64,000 bases of DNA. Source: Marinobacter sp. S6332. Its GTDB lineage: Bacteria; Pseudomonadota; Gammaproteobacteria; Pseudomonadales; Oleiphilaceae. Below, one piece after another: positions 45,355 through 55,353 of the stretch (within the stretch, counting starts at the first letter, position 1; every line of letters begins with the position of its first letter). The stretch is taken from positions 62,001 through 126,000 of the forward strand of contig NZ_JALKAP010000008.1 in the NCBI RefSeq assembly GCF_023016045.1, written 5' to 3'. Below the pieces are notes generated by a model. The model saw only the letters and a program-made list of their open reading frames with translations, was not told where the DNA came from and made no database searches. The translations under genes and the position numbers were made by a program.

Positions 45355-47262
45355 TCAGGCAATTTTACGTGTGGACTTTTTGTTAAGGATTTTCTCAATC
45401 TCTTCCGCCGAGAGGTTTTCCTTCTTGAGCGCGGCATTGGCCAGCGCCTCAAGCTGGTCCCTGTTATCCGTCAGAAATTCGATGGTGGCTGCTTCCATGG
45501 CCAGAAGTTCTGACTGGATTTCTGCGTCAATAAGCTCCGCCATCTTCTCACTGTATTCCCGGCTAGCACCCATTTCGCGCCCCAGGAATACGTGTTCCTC
45601 TCCAATGCTCAGACCTACCGGGCCAATCTTATCGTTCATGCCCCATTGGCCGATCATGCGGCGGATGAGTTTAGTGGCTTCCTTGAGATCGTTCTGGGCA
45701 CCGGTGGTCACTTCTCCGTAGATGATTTTTTCTGCGGAACGCCCACCGAGCATTACCTTGATGCGATCCCTGAGGTAGCTTTCGGAGTAGTTGTAGCGAT
45801 CTTCCGTTGGCGTTTGCTCGGTGACGCCCAAAGCCATGCCATGGGGGATAATGGTAAGCCGTGTGAGAGGGTCAGCTTTTGGCATGTAATAGGCCATAAT
45901 CGCGTGACCACTCTCGTGGTAGGCCACCACCTCCCGTTCTTCCGGCGACAGTCTTGCGTCACGCTTTTCCCCCAGAACGATGCGGTCCCGGGCAATCTCG
46001 AAACAACGAGCCGTGACTTCTTTGAGGTTTTCCCGGGCGGCTGTCAGGGCAGCTTCGTTCACCAGGTTCTTCAGGTCGGCACCGGAAAAACCTATGGTGC
46101 GGGCCGCCAGTTGTTCCAGATCTACATCTGAGGCCAGGGGCACTTTACGCACATGCACTGCAAGAATAGCGTCCCGTGCATCCTTGTGCGGGAGATCCAG
46201 AGTAATCTTGCGGTCAAAGCGGCCGGGCCGGAGCAGGGCGCTGTCCAGAACATCGGGGCGGTTGGTAGCGGCCAGCACAAGAATGTTCTCGTGGGATTCA
46301 AAGCCGTCCATTTCCGTAAGAATCTGGTTCAGTGTCTGTTCTCTTTCATCGTGCCCACCACCCAGGCCTGCGCCCCGGGAGCGGCCGATGGCGTCGAGTT
46401 CGTCAATAAATATCAGTGCCGGGGCTTCCTTGCGGGCATTCTCGAACATGTCCCGAACCCTTGAGGCGCCCACGCCCACAAACATCTCGATAAACTCCGA
46501 GGCGCTCACACTGAAGAAGGGCACTTCCGCTTCACCGGCAATAGCGCGGGCAAGCAGGGTTTTACCAGTCCCCGGCGGGCCCACCATAAGCACGCCTTTG
46601 GGCATGGATGCGCCCAGTGCCCGGTACTTGTCCGGTGATTTCAGGAAGTCGATAATTTCCGCAATTTCCCGTTTGGCCGATTCAATGCCTGCTACATCAT
46701 TCAGTGTGGTGGTGGACGTTTCTTTTATCGCCCGACGGGCTTTCGACTGGCCCTGGTTAAACATGCCGCCACCCTGCATCATGCGCTTCTGGGCAGATCC
46801 CCAGAACCAGTACATCAGGGCCAGCAACAGTATCCAGGGCAGAAAGCCACGAATCAGTTCCTGCCACCACAGCAGCCCCGCAGACTGGGCCCGGATAGTG
46901 ACATCCTGGGCTTCCAGCAGAGAGAGCAGTTCCGGATCATCCATGGGTGGACGGGTGGTGTTGAACCCGGGACTTGAGTTTTGCGATGCGTTTTCAGAGT
47001 TGAAAGAGGCTCGGCCCTGATCGCTGAACAGGCCGGTTATGTTCTCTTCCTTCAGCGTTACCTCGGACACCTGGTTGTTAGCCACGGCAGTTTTGAATTC
47101 GGAATACGCCAGCTCCTGAAGTTTGGGAGTACCGCTGTCCTGCAACCACATAAATGCCAGGAAGATGGCTGCGCTAAGCCAGAGAAAGGAGTACTGCTTG
47201 GGTACCTCGGGCTTCTGGTCAGCAGGCGGTGTCTGGTTTCCGGAACGGTTGGGGTTGGTCAT
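45355..47262 (-). CDS. ATP-dependent zinc metalloprotease, FtsH type (probably a second copy)
   Basis: A membrane AAA+ protease of 635 residues from ATG 47262, which has GGAG 7 bp upstream. Two N-terminal membrane helices (about 25-42 and 140-158) flank a periplasmic region; then come Walker A GPPGTGKTLLA, Walker B IFIDELDAIG, the SRH TNRPDVLDSALLRPGRFDR and the zinc site HESGHA. All catalytic residues are present. It lacks the usual rlmE-ftsH-folP-glmM setting and is instead coupled by an ATGA overlap to a thiamine-binding-family gene, which suggests an additional specialised FtsH. That a canonical copy exists elsewhere is assumed. Confidence 0.92.
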   Translation of the reverse strand: MTNPNRSGNQTPPADQKPEVPKQYSFLWLSAAIFLAFMWLQDSGTPKLQELAYSEFKTAVANNQVSEVTLKEENITGLFSDQGRASFNSENASQNSSPGFNTTRPPMDDPELLSLLEAQDVTIRAQSAGLLWWQELIRGFLPWILLLALMYWFWGSAQKRMMQGGGMFNQGQSKARRAIKETSTTTLNDVAGIESAKREIAEIIDFLKSPDKYRALGASMPKGVLMVGPPGTGKTLLARAIAGEAEVPFFSVSASEFIEMFVGVGASRVRDMFENARKEAPALIFIDELDAIGRSRGAGLGGGHDEREQTLNQILTEMDGFESHENILVLAATNRPDVLDSALLRPGRFDRKITLDLPHKDARDAILAVHVRKVPLASDVDLEQLAARTIGFSGADLKNLVNEAALTAARENLKEVTARCFEIARDRIVLGEKRDARLSPEEREVVAYHESGHAIMAYYMPKADPLTRLTIIPHGMALGVTEQTPTEDRYNYSESYLRDRIKVMLGGRSAEKIIYGEVTTGAQNDLKEATKLIRRMIGQWGMNDKIGPVGLSIGEEHVFLGREMGASREYSEKMAELIDAEIQSELLAMEAATIEFLTDNRDQLEALANAALKKENLSAEEIEKILNKKSTRKIA

Positions 47263-47513
47263 TTTGGTCTCCGGTCGCCCTCCATGATCTTGGCCACGAA
47301 AACGGATTTTCCATAGGTCTCGAACGACCACTTCATGGTGTCGGAGAGTACTTTCATAACCTCGTCGTACTCGCCGAAGATTTCTGTACTCATGCGGCCA
47401 GCGACAACTTGCAGGCCGGTCTCTTCCAGCCGGGCGATGAGATCCCAGATGGGTTGTTTGTAGTCATCCTTGAGGGGATAACAGCTCAGTTGTACAGACA
47501 GGAACATAAACAC
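47259..47513 (-). CDS. Small thiamine-binding/YkoF-like protein (MTH1187 family)
   Basis: An 84-residue protein starting FMFLSVQLSCYPL, with the central GLQVVAGRMSTEIFGEYDEVM and SFETYGKSVFVAKI segments characteristic of the MTH1187/YkoF-like fold, a ferredoxin-like domain that binds thiamine-type ligands in characterised members. Its stop overlaps the ftsH-type start by four bases (ATGA), so the two are made together. Ligand and role are not known; an adaptor or sensor for the protease is one possibility. Confidence 0.72.
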   Translation of the reverse strand: MFMFLSVQLSCYPLKDDYKQPIWDLIARLEETGLQVVAGRMSTEIFGEYDEVMKVLSDTMKWSFETYGKSVFVAKIMEGDRRPK

Positions 47514-47558
47514 CTCCAGCTTTCGTATTTGGCACAGTATTGCCCAGTGGTGACTGTA

Positions 47559-49325
47559 TCAGTAACCCATGGCCGAGGACGTGCTGCGTCTCGGATCTGC
47601 GCCACCGTACAAGGTACCATCGTCTCCTATCATAATACTCTGAATAGCCCCCATAGCCGAGTTGGTGACCACCTTGTGGCCGCGGCTTTCCAGCAGGCGC
47701 ACTGAGTCTTTGCTGATACCTTGCTCGATTCTGATTTCATCCGGTAACCACTGGTGGTGGATACGGGGCGCGTTGACGGCAGTTTGTATATTCATGCCGT
47801 GGTCAATCACGTTCATAATTACCTGCAGGGTTGTCGTGATAATGCGCGAACCGCCAGGGCTGCCGGTGACCAGAAAGTTGCGCTCGCCTTTGCGAACGAT
47901 GGTGGGCGACATGGAACTGAGCATACGCTTACCAGGCTCCACTTTGTTTGCTGCTCCGCCAATCAAGCCGTAGGCATTGGGCACGCCCGGTTTGGCGCTG
48001 AAATCGTCCATTTCGTTATTGAGTAAAAAGCCCGCGCCCTTAACGGTAATGCCTGAGCCATAACTGAAGTTGATGGTGTAAGTGTTCGATACCGCATTGC
48101 CCCACTTGTCTACTACTGAAAAGTGGGTGGTTTCGGGGCTTTCGTAGGTCGCTGGCTGGCCGTGGCGAACGTCTTGGGCAGGGCGCGCCTTGTCTTGTTT
48201 GATGCCTCGCCGTAATTCTTCTGCATAATATTTGCTGGTCAGCCCTTTCAGGGGCACGTCAACATAATCCGTATCGCCCAAATATTCGGATCGGTCGGCA
48301 TAGGCCAGTTTCATGGCTTCAGCCATATAGTGAATCGTATCCGCCGAGTTGTGGCCCAGCTCTGAAATCGGGAAGCCTTCAAGTACATTCAGTATCTGCA
48401 CAATGTGAGCGCCGCCAGAGGAGGGCGGTGACATGGAGTAGATATCGTAGCCACGATAACTTCCATGCACCGGCGTGCGCACAGCCGGCTGATAGTTTTC
48501 AAGATCCTGCCGGGTAATGAGGCCGCCGTGCCTTTCCATTTCTTCAACAATCAGTTTTGCGGTTTCACCTTGGTAAAACCCTTTTACGCCATCATCGGCA
48601 ATACGTTGCAGCGTATCGGCCAGTTCTGGCTGGCGAAAGCGCTCACCGGCTTGCCAGGCAGAGCCGTCTTCTTTGTAAAAGGTTGCCCGGGTTGCAGGCC
48701 AGCGCTGAAGACGCTCTCGCGCTTGTTCAAGCCCTTCATTGAAACGCTTGGGAACAATGAAGCCATCACGGGCAAGTTTGATGGCCGGTGCCAGCGCCTG
48801 TTTCAGGGAAAGGGTGCCATGGCGTTCAAGAGCCAGGGCAAGTCCTGCCACAGTACCGGGGACGCCTGCGGCCAGATGCGTAAACCGGCTGCGGTTCTTT
48901 ACTACCTCGCCGGATTCATCCTGATACATGGTTTCGGTGGCGCCTGAGGGTGCTTTTTCGCGGTAATCTATAGCTTCCGGCTCGGAGCCGTCGCCTTTGG
49001 ATATCAGCATGAAGCCACCGCCGCCGATGTTTCCGGACCTTGGCTGGGTGACGGCCAAGGCAAACCCGGCCGTTACCGCCGCATCTACGGCGTTGCCACC
49101 GTTTTTCAGCACGTTTAACGCTACCTCGGTGGCTAAGGTGTGGCTAGTCGCCACCATGCCGTTACGTGCGCTGGCAGGATGAAAGCGCTCGCCTTCGAGA
49201 ATGGCTTGGCTAAGAACCGGCGTTGCCAGAGTTGTAAGGCAGAGGCTTAGGGTTAGTACGCGTAAGGCGCTTGAGCGCCCGGTAAGGCGGGTTTTTCCTG
49301 ATTGCTGGTGTAGGTCTCTGTCCAT
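47559..49325 (-). CDS. ggt: Gamma-glutamyltransferase (periplasmic)
   Basis: A 588-residue Ntn hydrolase precursor that cleaves or transfers the gamma-glutamyl group of glutathione. A signal peptide ends near residue 40 (LTLSLCLTTLATPVLSQA). Maturation should occur before the second threonine in ETTHFSVVDKWGNAVSNT (about residue 395), which becomes the nucleophile of the small subunit; the SMSPPSSGG and SPGGSRIITT substrate-binding segments are in place. It appears to be a single-gene unit, divergent from purU. Confidence 0.95.
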   Translation of the reverse strand: MDRDLHQQSGKTRLTGRSSALRVLTLSLCLTTLATPVLSQAILEGERFHPASARNGMVATSHTLATEVALNVLKNGGNAVDAAVTAGFALAVTQPRSGNIGGGGFMLISKGDGSEPEAIDYREKAPSGATETMYQDESGEVVKNRSRFTHLAAGVPGTVAGLALALERHGTLSLKQALAPAIKLARDGFIVPKRFNEGLEQARERLQRWPATRATFYKEDGSAWQAGERFRQPELADTLQRIADDGVKGFYQGETAKLIVEEMERHGGLITRQDLENYQPAVRTPVHGSYRGYDIYSMSPPSSGGAHIVQILNVLEGFPISELGHNSADTIHYMAEAMKLAYADRSEYLGDTDYVDVPLKGLTSKYYAEELRRGIKQDKARPAQDVRHGQPATYESPETTHFSVVDKWGNAVSNTYTINFSYGSGITVKGAGFLLNNEMDDFSAKPGVPNAYGLIGGAANKVEPGKRMLSSMSPTIVRKGERNFLVTGSPGGSRIITTTLQVIMNVIDHGMNIQTAVNAPRIHHQWLPDEIRIEQGISKDSVRLLESRGHKVVTNSAMGAIQSIMIGDDGTLYGGADPRRSTSSAMGY

Positions 49326-49481
49326 GTCTCCACTCCTCGTTTCTGATGATCATATAGGCTATGATAGCCCGTCATTTTATAGGGTGCGTACCGCTAACCT
49401 TGGTTCCTTTTCGAGCTGCCGTTTCTGGTAATGGTTTCCGTCGCATCTGCTTTCCCGTTTTTCAGTTAAGGAAAGGCTTTC

Positions 49482-50336
49482 ATGGAGCATACCTATCGTC
49501 TTGTGATTTCTTGCCCGGATGGGGTGGGAATTGTCGCCAAGGTGAGTAATTTTCTGTCCACTTACAATGGCTGGATAACCGAAGCAAGCCACCACTCCGA
49601 TACCCACAGTGGTTGGTTTTTCATGCGTCACGAAATTAAAGCCGAGTCTATTCCGTTTGGTCTTGAGCAGTTCCGTGCTGCATTTGCGCCGATTGCCCGG
49701 GAATTCGATATGAATTGGCATATCGCCGATTCGGCCCAGCCCAAAAAAGTGATTCTCATGTGCAGTAAGGAGTCCCACTGTGTGGCCGACCTCCTGTACC
49801 GTTGGCACAGCAACGAAATCAACGCGGAAATTGTTGCGGTTATCTCCAATCATGACGATTTACGCCCTATGGTGGAGTGGCACGGTATTCCATACCATCA
49901 CATTCCGGTGGGTAAGGCTAACCGTGACGAAGCATTCGCCCAAATTGACGAACTTTTCCAGAATTATGAAGCCGATGTAGTGGTGCTTGCGCGCTATATG
50001 CAGATTTTACCTGCGGAGCTTTGTGCAAAGTATTCTGGCAAGGTGATCAACATACACCATAGCTTTCTACCATCCTTTGCCGGAGCGCGGCCCTATCATC
50101 AGGCGTACAGTCGCGGAGTGAAGTTGATTGGTGCTACCTGTCATTACGTGACTCAGGATCTTGACGAGGGCCCGATTATTGAGCAGGACGTTATACGCAT
50201 TAATCACAGCGATACCATCGAAGACATGGTGCGTCTGGGTAAGGATGTAGAGAAAAATGTTCTTGCCCGGGGATTGCGCTCTCATATCGAAGATCGTGTG
50301 ATTACCCACGAAAACAAGACAGTAGTATTTGATTAA
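49482..50336 (+). CDS. purU: Formyltetrahydrofolate deformylase
   Basis: PurU hydrolyses 10-formyl-THF to formate and THF, balancing one-carbon pools. The 284-residue protein has an N-terminal ACT regulatory domain (residues 5-80, CPDGVGIVAKVSNFLS) and a formyltransferase-type catalytic domain with NIHHSFLPSFAGARPYHQAY and GATCHYVTQDLDEGPIIEQD, containing the Asn, His and Asp catalytic residues. It stands alone ahead of gyrA. Confidence 0.95.
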   Translation: MEHTYRLVISCPDGVGIVAKVSNFLSTYNGWITEASHHSDTHSGWFFMRHEIKAESIPFGLEQFRAAFAPIAREFDMNWHIADSAQPKKVILMCSKESHCVADLLYRWHSNEINAEIVAVISNHDDLRPMVEWHGIPYHHIPVGKANRDEAFAQIDELFQNYEADVVVLARYMQILPAELCAKYSGKVINIHHSFLPSFAGARPYHQAYSRGVKLIGATCHYVTQDLDEGPIIEQDVIRINHSDTIEDMVRLGKDVEKNVLARGLRSHIEDRVITHENKTVVFD

Positions 50337-50343
50337 GGCTGCC

Positions 50344-50380
50344 TCACAGATGCCCTTGAAGGGCGTGACTGTGCTAGAAT
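50344..50380 (+). promoter_or_regulatory. Hairpin and extended -10 promoter before gyrA
   Basis: An extended -10 box TGCTAGAAT (50372-50380) lies about 80 bp before gyrA; no good -35 is present, as expected for an extended type. Just upstream, CACAG/CTGTG arms (50345-50373) enclose a GCCC/GGGC mini-hairpin, which may end purU transcription or respond to supercoiling; the latter is speculation. Confidence 0.45.
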
Positions 50381-50460
50381 CGGCGGCTTGATGAAGAATA
50401 ACTACGGGGCCCAGAAGCTGCCCTAAACGACTTCCAGATAACGCAAAGGAACCTTTCTCG

Positions 50461-53067
50461 ATGGGTGAATTAGCCAAAGAGATCCTGCCGGTCAATATTG
50501 AAGACGAACTGAAGCAGTCTTACCTGGATTACGCCATGAGCGTCATCGTCGGGCGAGCGCTTCCTGACGTGCGGGATGGCCTCAAGCCGGTTCACCGTCG
50601 TGTTCTGTTCGCTATGTCTGAACTGAACAACGACTGGAACAAGGCCTACAAGAAGTCTGCCCGTGTGGTGGGTGATGTTATTGGTAAATACCACCCGCAT
50701 GGTGACTCTGCTGTTTACGACACCATCGTTCGTATGGCTCAGCCTTTCTCTCTGCGGTATCCGCTGGTAGATGGTCAGGGCAACTTTGGTTCTATCGACG
50801 GTGATAACGCGGCAGCCATGCGTTACACCGAAATCCGTATGAAGAAAATTGCCCACTCGTTGCTGGCGGATCTCGATAAAGAAACCGTAGATTTTGTCGA
50901 CAACTACGACGGCACAGAGCGTATTCCAGAGGTTATGCCTACCCGGGTTCCTAACCTGCTGGTGAATGGCTCCTCCGGTATCGCTGTAGGTATGGCGACC
51001 AATATTCCGCCCCATAACCTGACAGAAGTGGTTAACGGTTGTTTGGCGCTGATTGATAATCCGGATCTCACCTGTGATGAACTAATGGAGTTCATTCCGG
51101 GCCCGGATTTCCCGACCGAAGGCATTATCAATGGCCGTGCCGGCATTGTTGAAGCCTATCGCACCGGTCGTGGCCGCATTTACATTCGCGCCCGCCACGA
51201 GATTGAAACCGACAAGAAGACCAACCGCGACGCCATCATCATTACCGAGCTGCCGTATCAGCTGAACAAGGCCCGTCTGATCGAAAAGATCGCCGAGCTG
51301 GTGAAGGAAAAGCGTCTGGAAGGTATTACCGAGCTGCGGGACGAGTCCAACAAGGAAGGTATCCGCATCTTTATCGAGTTGCGCCGTGGTGAAAATCCGG
51401 AGGTTGTGGTCAACAACCTGTTCAAGCACACCCAGTTGCAGACGGTATTCGGCATCAACATGGTTGCGCTGATCAACGGCGAGCCACGAATCCTGAATCT
51501 CAAGGAAATGCTGGATGCGTTCGTGCGCCACCGCCGTGAAGTGGTGACCCGCCGTACCATCTTTGAGCTGCGTAAAGCCCGCGAGCGTGGCCACATTCTT
51601 GAAGGCCTGACTGTAGCACTGGCCAACATCGATGAGATGATCGAACTGATCAAGGCCTCCCCAAGCTCAGTGGAAGCCAAAGAGAAGCTGATGGCCCGCG
51701 GCTGGGCGCCGGGTGACGTAATGGCGATGCTTGAGCGAGCCGGCGAAGACGCTTGCCGCCCGGACGATCTGCCGGAAATCTACGGCCTGCGTGACGGCCT
51801 GTACTTTATGTCTCCGGAGCAGACTCAGGCGATCCTGGACATGCGTCTTCACCGTCTGACCGGTCTGGAAACTGAAAAGCTCCAGAACGAGTACAAGGAA
51901 ATCCTTGAGAAAATTGCCGGACTGCTGGAAATCTTAGGTGACCCGGATCGCTTGATGCAGGTTATCCGTGAGGAGCTGGAAGCCGTAGTAGAAGAGTTTG
52001 GTGATGAGCGTCGTACAGAAATAACCAGCTCTCAGCGTGATCTTACGATCGCCGACCTGATTGATGAAGAAGAACTGGTTGTCACGATTTCCCACAGTGG
52101 TTACGCCAAGACTCAAGCGGTTGAGGATTATCAGGCCCAGCGCCGTGGTGGCCGTGGTAAAGCTGCGACTTCCATGAAAGACGAAGATTTCGTTGAAAAG
52201 CTACTGGTCGCTAACTCCCACGACACCATTTTGTGCTTCTCCAACCGTGGCAAGGTGTACTGGTTGCGCGTGTTCGAGATTCCCCGCGCCAGCCGCGCAT
52301 CTCGTGGTAGGCCGATGGTAAATATTCTGCCGTTGGATGAAGGTGAGCGTATTACCACCTTCCTGCCGGTGCGCGATTATCCGGAAAACCAGTTTGTTCT
52401 GATGGCAACGTCTGCGGGCGTCGTTAAGAAAACACCTTTGCCGAACTTCTCACGCCCGCGGAGCAGTGGTTTGATTGCCTTGTCTCTTGATGAAGGCGAT
52501 ACGCTGATTGGCGCTGCGATTACCGAAGGCGATGCTGAAATCATGCTGTTCTCTACAGCAGGTAAAGCGGTTCGTTTCAACGAAGAAGCCGTTCGCCCGC
52601 TAAGTCGAACTGCCCGTGGTGTGCGTGGTATCAGAATGCCAGAAGGGCATCATGTTGTGTCTTTGATCATTCCTCAGGAAGGCGGAGTTATTCTGACAGC
52701 CAGCGAGAATGGTTACGGCAAGCGGACTGCGCTTGAAGAGTTCCCAACGTACGGTCGTGGCAGCCAAGGCGTTATTGCTATGCAATGCTCCGAGCGTAAC
52801 GGCAATCTTGTCACCGCGTTGCAGTTATTCGAAGGCGACGAGATGATGCTGATTTCCGACAAGGGCACGCTGGTTCGTACCCGCACGGATGAAGTATCGG
52901 TTCTTAGCCGGAACACGCAAGGTGTGCGCCTGATCAGGTTGAGTCAGGAAGACGAGCGTTTGGTAGGTGTTGAGCGAATTGCCGAAACCGACGATGACGA
53001 CATGGAAGATGCCTCAACAGATGAAAACGCAAACAACAGTCCGGAACAGGATGCTGGCGAGGAATAA
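50461..53067 (+). CDS. gyrA: DNA gyrase subunit A
   Basis: The breakage-reunion subunit of gyrase, 868 residues. The active tyrosine lies in [11 protein letters not shown] (about residue 122), the quinolone region reads [20 protein letters not shown] with the wild-type Ser and Asp, and the GyrA box QRRGGRGK begins the six-bladed C-terminal wrapping domain. The last 25 residues are very acidic. It is followed by serC after 50 bp, an arrangement shared with Pseudomonas (gyrA-serC-pheA-hisC-tyrA/aroA-cmk-rpsA). Confidence 0.97.
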   Translation: MGELAKEILPVNIEDELKQSYLDYAMSVIVGRALPDVRDGLKPVHRRVLFAMSELNNDWNKAYKKSARVVGDVIGKYHPHGDSAVYDTIVRMAQPFSLRYPLVDGQGNFGSIDGDNAAAMRYTEIRMKKIAHSLLADLDKETVDFVDNYDGTERIPEVMPTRVPNLLVNGSSGIAVGMATNIPPHNLTEVVNGCLALIDNPDLTCDELMEFIPGPDFPTEGIINGRAGIVEAYRTGRGRIYIRARHEIETDKKTNRDAIIITELPYQLNKARLIEKIAELVKEKRLEGITELRDESNKEGIRIFIELRRGENPEVVVNNLFKHTQLQTVFGINMVALINGEPRILNLKEMLDAFVRHRREVVTRRTIFELRKARERGHILEGLTVALANIDEMIELIKASPSSVEAKEKLMARGWAPGDVMAMLERAGEDACRPDDLPEIYGLRDGLYFMSPEQTQAILDMRLHRLTGLETEKLQNEYKEILEKIAGLLEILGDPDRLMQVIREELEAVVEEFGDERRTEITSSQRDLTIADLIDEEELVVTISHSGYAKTQAVEDYQAQRRGGRGKAATSMKDEDFVEKLLVANSHDTILCFSNRGKVYWLRVFEIPRASRASRGRPMVNILPLDEGERITTFLPVRDYPENQFVLMATSAGVVKKTPLPNFSRPRSSGLIALSLDEGDTLIGAAITEGDAEIMLFSTAGKAVRFNEEAVRPLSRTARGVRGIRMPEGHHVVSLIIPQEGGVILTASENGYGKRTALEEFPTYGRGSQGVIAMQCSERNGNLVTALQLFEGDEMMLISDKGTLVRTRTDEVSVLSRNTQGVRLIRLSQEDERLVGVERIAETDDDDMEDASTDENANNSPEQDAGEE

Positions 53068-53117
53068 GCCGGCACTGCCGAACACCGAATCCGCAAGACG
53101 TGAGAGACCACAGGAAC

Positions 53118-54200
53118 ATGAGCAGGGCGTATAACTTTTGTGCAGGTCCGGCAACCTTGCCGGAAAGTGTGCTGGCACAGGCACGGGATGAAATGCTGGA
53201 CTGGCGTGGCACGGGCATGTCGGTAATGGAAATGAGCCATCGCAGTGATGAGTTTGTGGAAATTGCCGAAATGGCCGAGCAAGATCTGCGTGAATTGGCC
53301 GGAGTATCAGATGATTACGCTGTACTCTTCATGCAGGGCGGAGCTTCCAGCCAGTTCTCCACCATTCCTTTAAACCTGTTGGGCGACAAAACGTCTGCGG
53401 ATTACGTTAATACTGGCATCTGGTCGAAGAAGGCCATTGCCGAGGCTAAGCGCTATGCCGATGTAAATGTGGTTGCCAGTTCGGAAGAGGGCGGCTTTGT
53501 CAATATTCCCGATCATGCGTCGTGGCAGACCAGCTCCGATGCGGCTTACTTGCACTACACACCGAACGAAACCATTGGTGGTCTGGAGTATGACTTTATT
53601 CCCGACAGCGGCATGGTGCCCTTGGTAGCAGATATGTCATCCACCATGCTTTCGCGCCCGGTTGATGTGTCCAAGTTTGGTCTGATTTACGCTGGCGCCC
53701 AAAAGAATATCGGCCCTTCCGGGCTGGTTGTGGTCATTATTCGGAAAGACCTTCTGGGCAAAGCCCGAAAGGAAACGCCGACCATGATGAACTATCAGGT
53801 GATTGCGGATAACGGCTCCATGTACAACACGCCAGCGACTTACTCTTGGTATCTCGCGGGTCTGGTATTCAAGTGGTTGAAAGCTCAGGGCGGTGTAAAA
53901 GCCATGGGTGAGATAAACCGAAGGAAAGCAGAAAAACTGTACGGTTTCATCGATGCTAATGAATTTTACGCCAACCCTATCGACCCACGCTTCCGTTCTT
54001 GGATGAATATACCCTTCACGCTGCAGGACGATGGCTTGAATGCTGCCTTCCTTAAGGGTGCCGACGCTCGGGGCTTACTCAATCTGGCGGGGCACCGTTC
54101 CGTGGGAGGTATGCGTGCCAGCATCTATAACGCCATGCCAGAAGCTGGTGTGGATGCGCTGATTCAGTATATGACAGAGTTTGCGAAGGAGCGGGGCTGA
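53118..54200 (+). CDS. serC: Phosphoserine aminotransferase
   Basis: SerC makes 3-phosphoserine from 3-phosphohydroxypyruvate for serine and, via a side activity, 4-phosphohydroxythreonine for pyridoxal phosphate. From ATG 53118 (AGGA upstream) it is 360 residues. It starts YNFCAGPATLPESVL, binds PLP through the lysine in YAGAQKNIGPSGL and ends with the family motif LAGHRSVGGMRASIYNAMP. It is 2 bp from pheA. Confidence 0.96.
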   Translation: MSRAYNFCAGPATLPESVLAQARDEMLDWRGTGMSVMEMSHRSDEFVEIAEMAEQDLRELAGVSDDYAVLFMQGGASSQFSTIPLNLLGDKTSADYVNTGIWSKKAIAEAKRYADVNVVASSEEGGFVNIPDHASWQTSSDAAYLHYTPNETIGGLEYDFIPDSGMVPLVADMSSTMLSRPVDVSKFGLIYAGAQKNIGPSGLVVVIIRKDLLGKARKETPTMMNYQVIADNGSMYNTPATYSWYLAGLVFKWLKAQGGVKAMGEINRRKAEKLYGFIDANEFYANPIDPRFRSWMNIPFTLQDDGLNAAFLKGADARGLLNLAGHRSVGGMRASIYNAMPEAGVDALIQYMTEFAKERG

Positions 54201-54202
54201 CC

Positions 54203-55300
54203 ATGAGCGATGAGCAGATCCGCCTCGGAGAACTACGGGAAGAAATAGACAGCCTTGATCAGAAGATCATGGAACTGATCAGTGCCCGTGCGAAATGCGC
54301 GCAGGAAGTGGCCCATGTAAAAATGGAAGCCAACCCCGGTGAAGATGTGTTTTTTTACCGTCCTGAGCGTGAGGCTCAGGTGCTGCGCCGCATAAAAGAA
54401 GCTAACCCGGGGCCATTGCCAGGCGAAGAGATGGCCCGGTTGTTTCGCGAAATTATGTCGGCTTGTCTGGCGCTAGAAAAGCCCATGCATATTGCCTTCT
54501 TGGGACCTGTCGGCACTTTTACCCAGGCGGCAGCGCTCAAACATTTCGGGCATTCTGTTGTTAGTGTGCCTTTGCCTGCCATTGATGCCGTTTTCCGCGA
54601 AGTCGCGTCCGGCGCTGCCCACTATGGAGTGGTGCCGGTTGAAAACTCCACGGAGGGTATGATCAATCACACGCTTGATATGTTCATGTCCTCACCGCTG
54701 AAGATTTGCGGCGAGGTTCAGCTGAGAATTCACCATCATCTTTTGGTGTCACCTGAATTCCGCGATCAAGAAATAACACGCATTTATTCGCACCAGCAGT
54801 CATTTGCCCAATGCCGCCAGTGGTTGGATACCCACCGTTACGGTGTTGAGCGGGTAACGGTTTCCAGTAACGCCGAAGCTGCGCGCCGCGCCGCGCAGGA
54901 GCCGGGTACCGCTGCGATAGCAGGTGATATGGCGGCCGAGCTATACGGCTTAGAGAAGCTTGCGAATAGCATTGAAGACCGCCCGGATAACACCACGCGG
55001 TTCCTCATTATCGGCCGGGAAGAAGTACCGGCCAGCGGGCATGATAAGTCATCGATACTTGTTTCAATGAGAAATAAACCCGGCGCACTGTATCAGCTAT
55101 TGGAGCCGTTTCACCGTCACGGCATCAGTCTTACGCGGATCGAAACCCGGCCATCACCCAGTGGTACCTGGGCCTATGTTTTTTATATTGATTTTGAAGG
55201 GCACATGGATGACGAGCAGGCCAGAAAAGTGCTTGCGGAAGTAGATGAAGAAGCTGTCGAACTCAAACGTTTGGGCTCCTATCCCATCGGTGTACTTTAA
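54203..55300 (+). CDS. pheA: Bifunctional chorismate mutase / prephenate dehydratase (P-protein)
   Basis: Makes phenylpyruvate from chorismate in two steps. The 365-residue protein has an AroQ chorismate mutase domain (residues 1-88, LREEIDSLDQKIMELISARAKCA), a prephenate dehydratase domain (about 93-275, with FLGPVGTFTQAAA, VPVENSTEGMINHTLDMF and the NTTRFLIIG catalytic TRF) and a C-terminal ACT domain (SSILVSMRNKPGALYQLL, with the IETRP effector motif) that gives phenylalanine inhibition. No leader peptide attenuator was seen. Confidence 0.96.
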   Translation: MSDEQIRLGELREEIDSLDQKIMELISARAKCAQEVAHVKMEANPGEDVFFYRPEREAQVLRRIKEANPGPLPGEEMARLFREIMSACLALEKPMHIAFLGPVGTFTQAAALKHFGHSVVSVPLPAIDAVFREVASGAAHYGVVPVENSTEGMINHTLDMFMSSPLKICGEVQLRIHHHLLVSPEFRDQEITRIYSHQQSFAQCRQWLDTHRYGVERVTVSSNAEAARRAAQEPGTAAIAGDMAAELYGLEKLANSIEDRPDNTTRFLIIGREEVPASGHDKSSILVSMRNKPGALYQLLEPFHRHGISLTRIETRPSPSGTWAYVFYIDFEGHMDDEQARKVLAEVDEEAVELKRLGSYPIGVL

Positions 55301-55353
55301 AATTGATCTGGCACGTGAATAGCATCGGAATTCAGGCGGTTTAAGGAAGGTAT

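Noticed and set aside
50461-53067. Quinolone-resistance changes in gyrA
   Set aside because: The Ser and Asp positions of the resistance region are wild type (GDSAVYDT).
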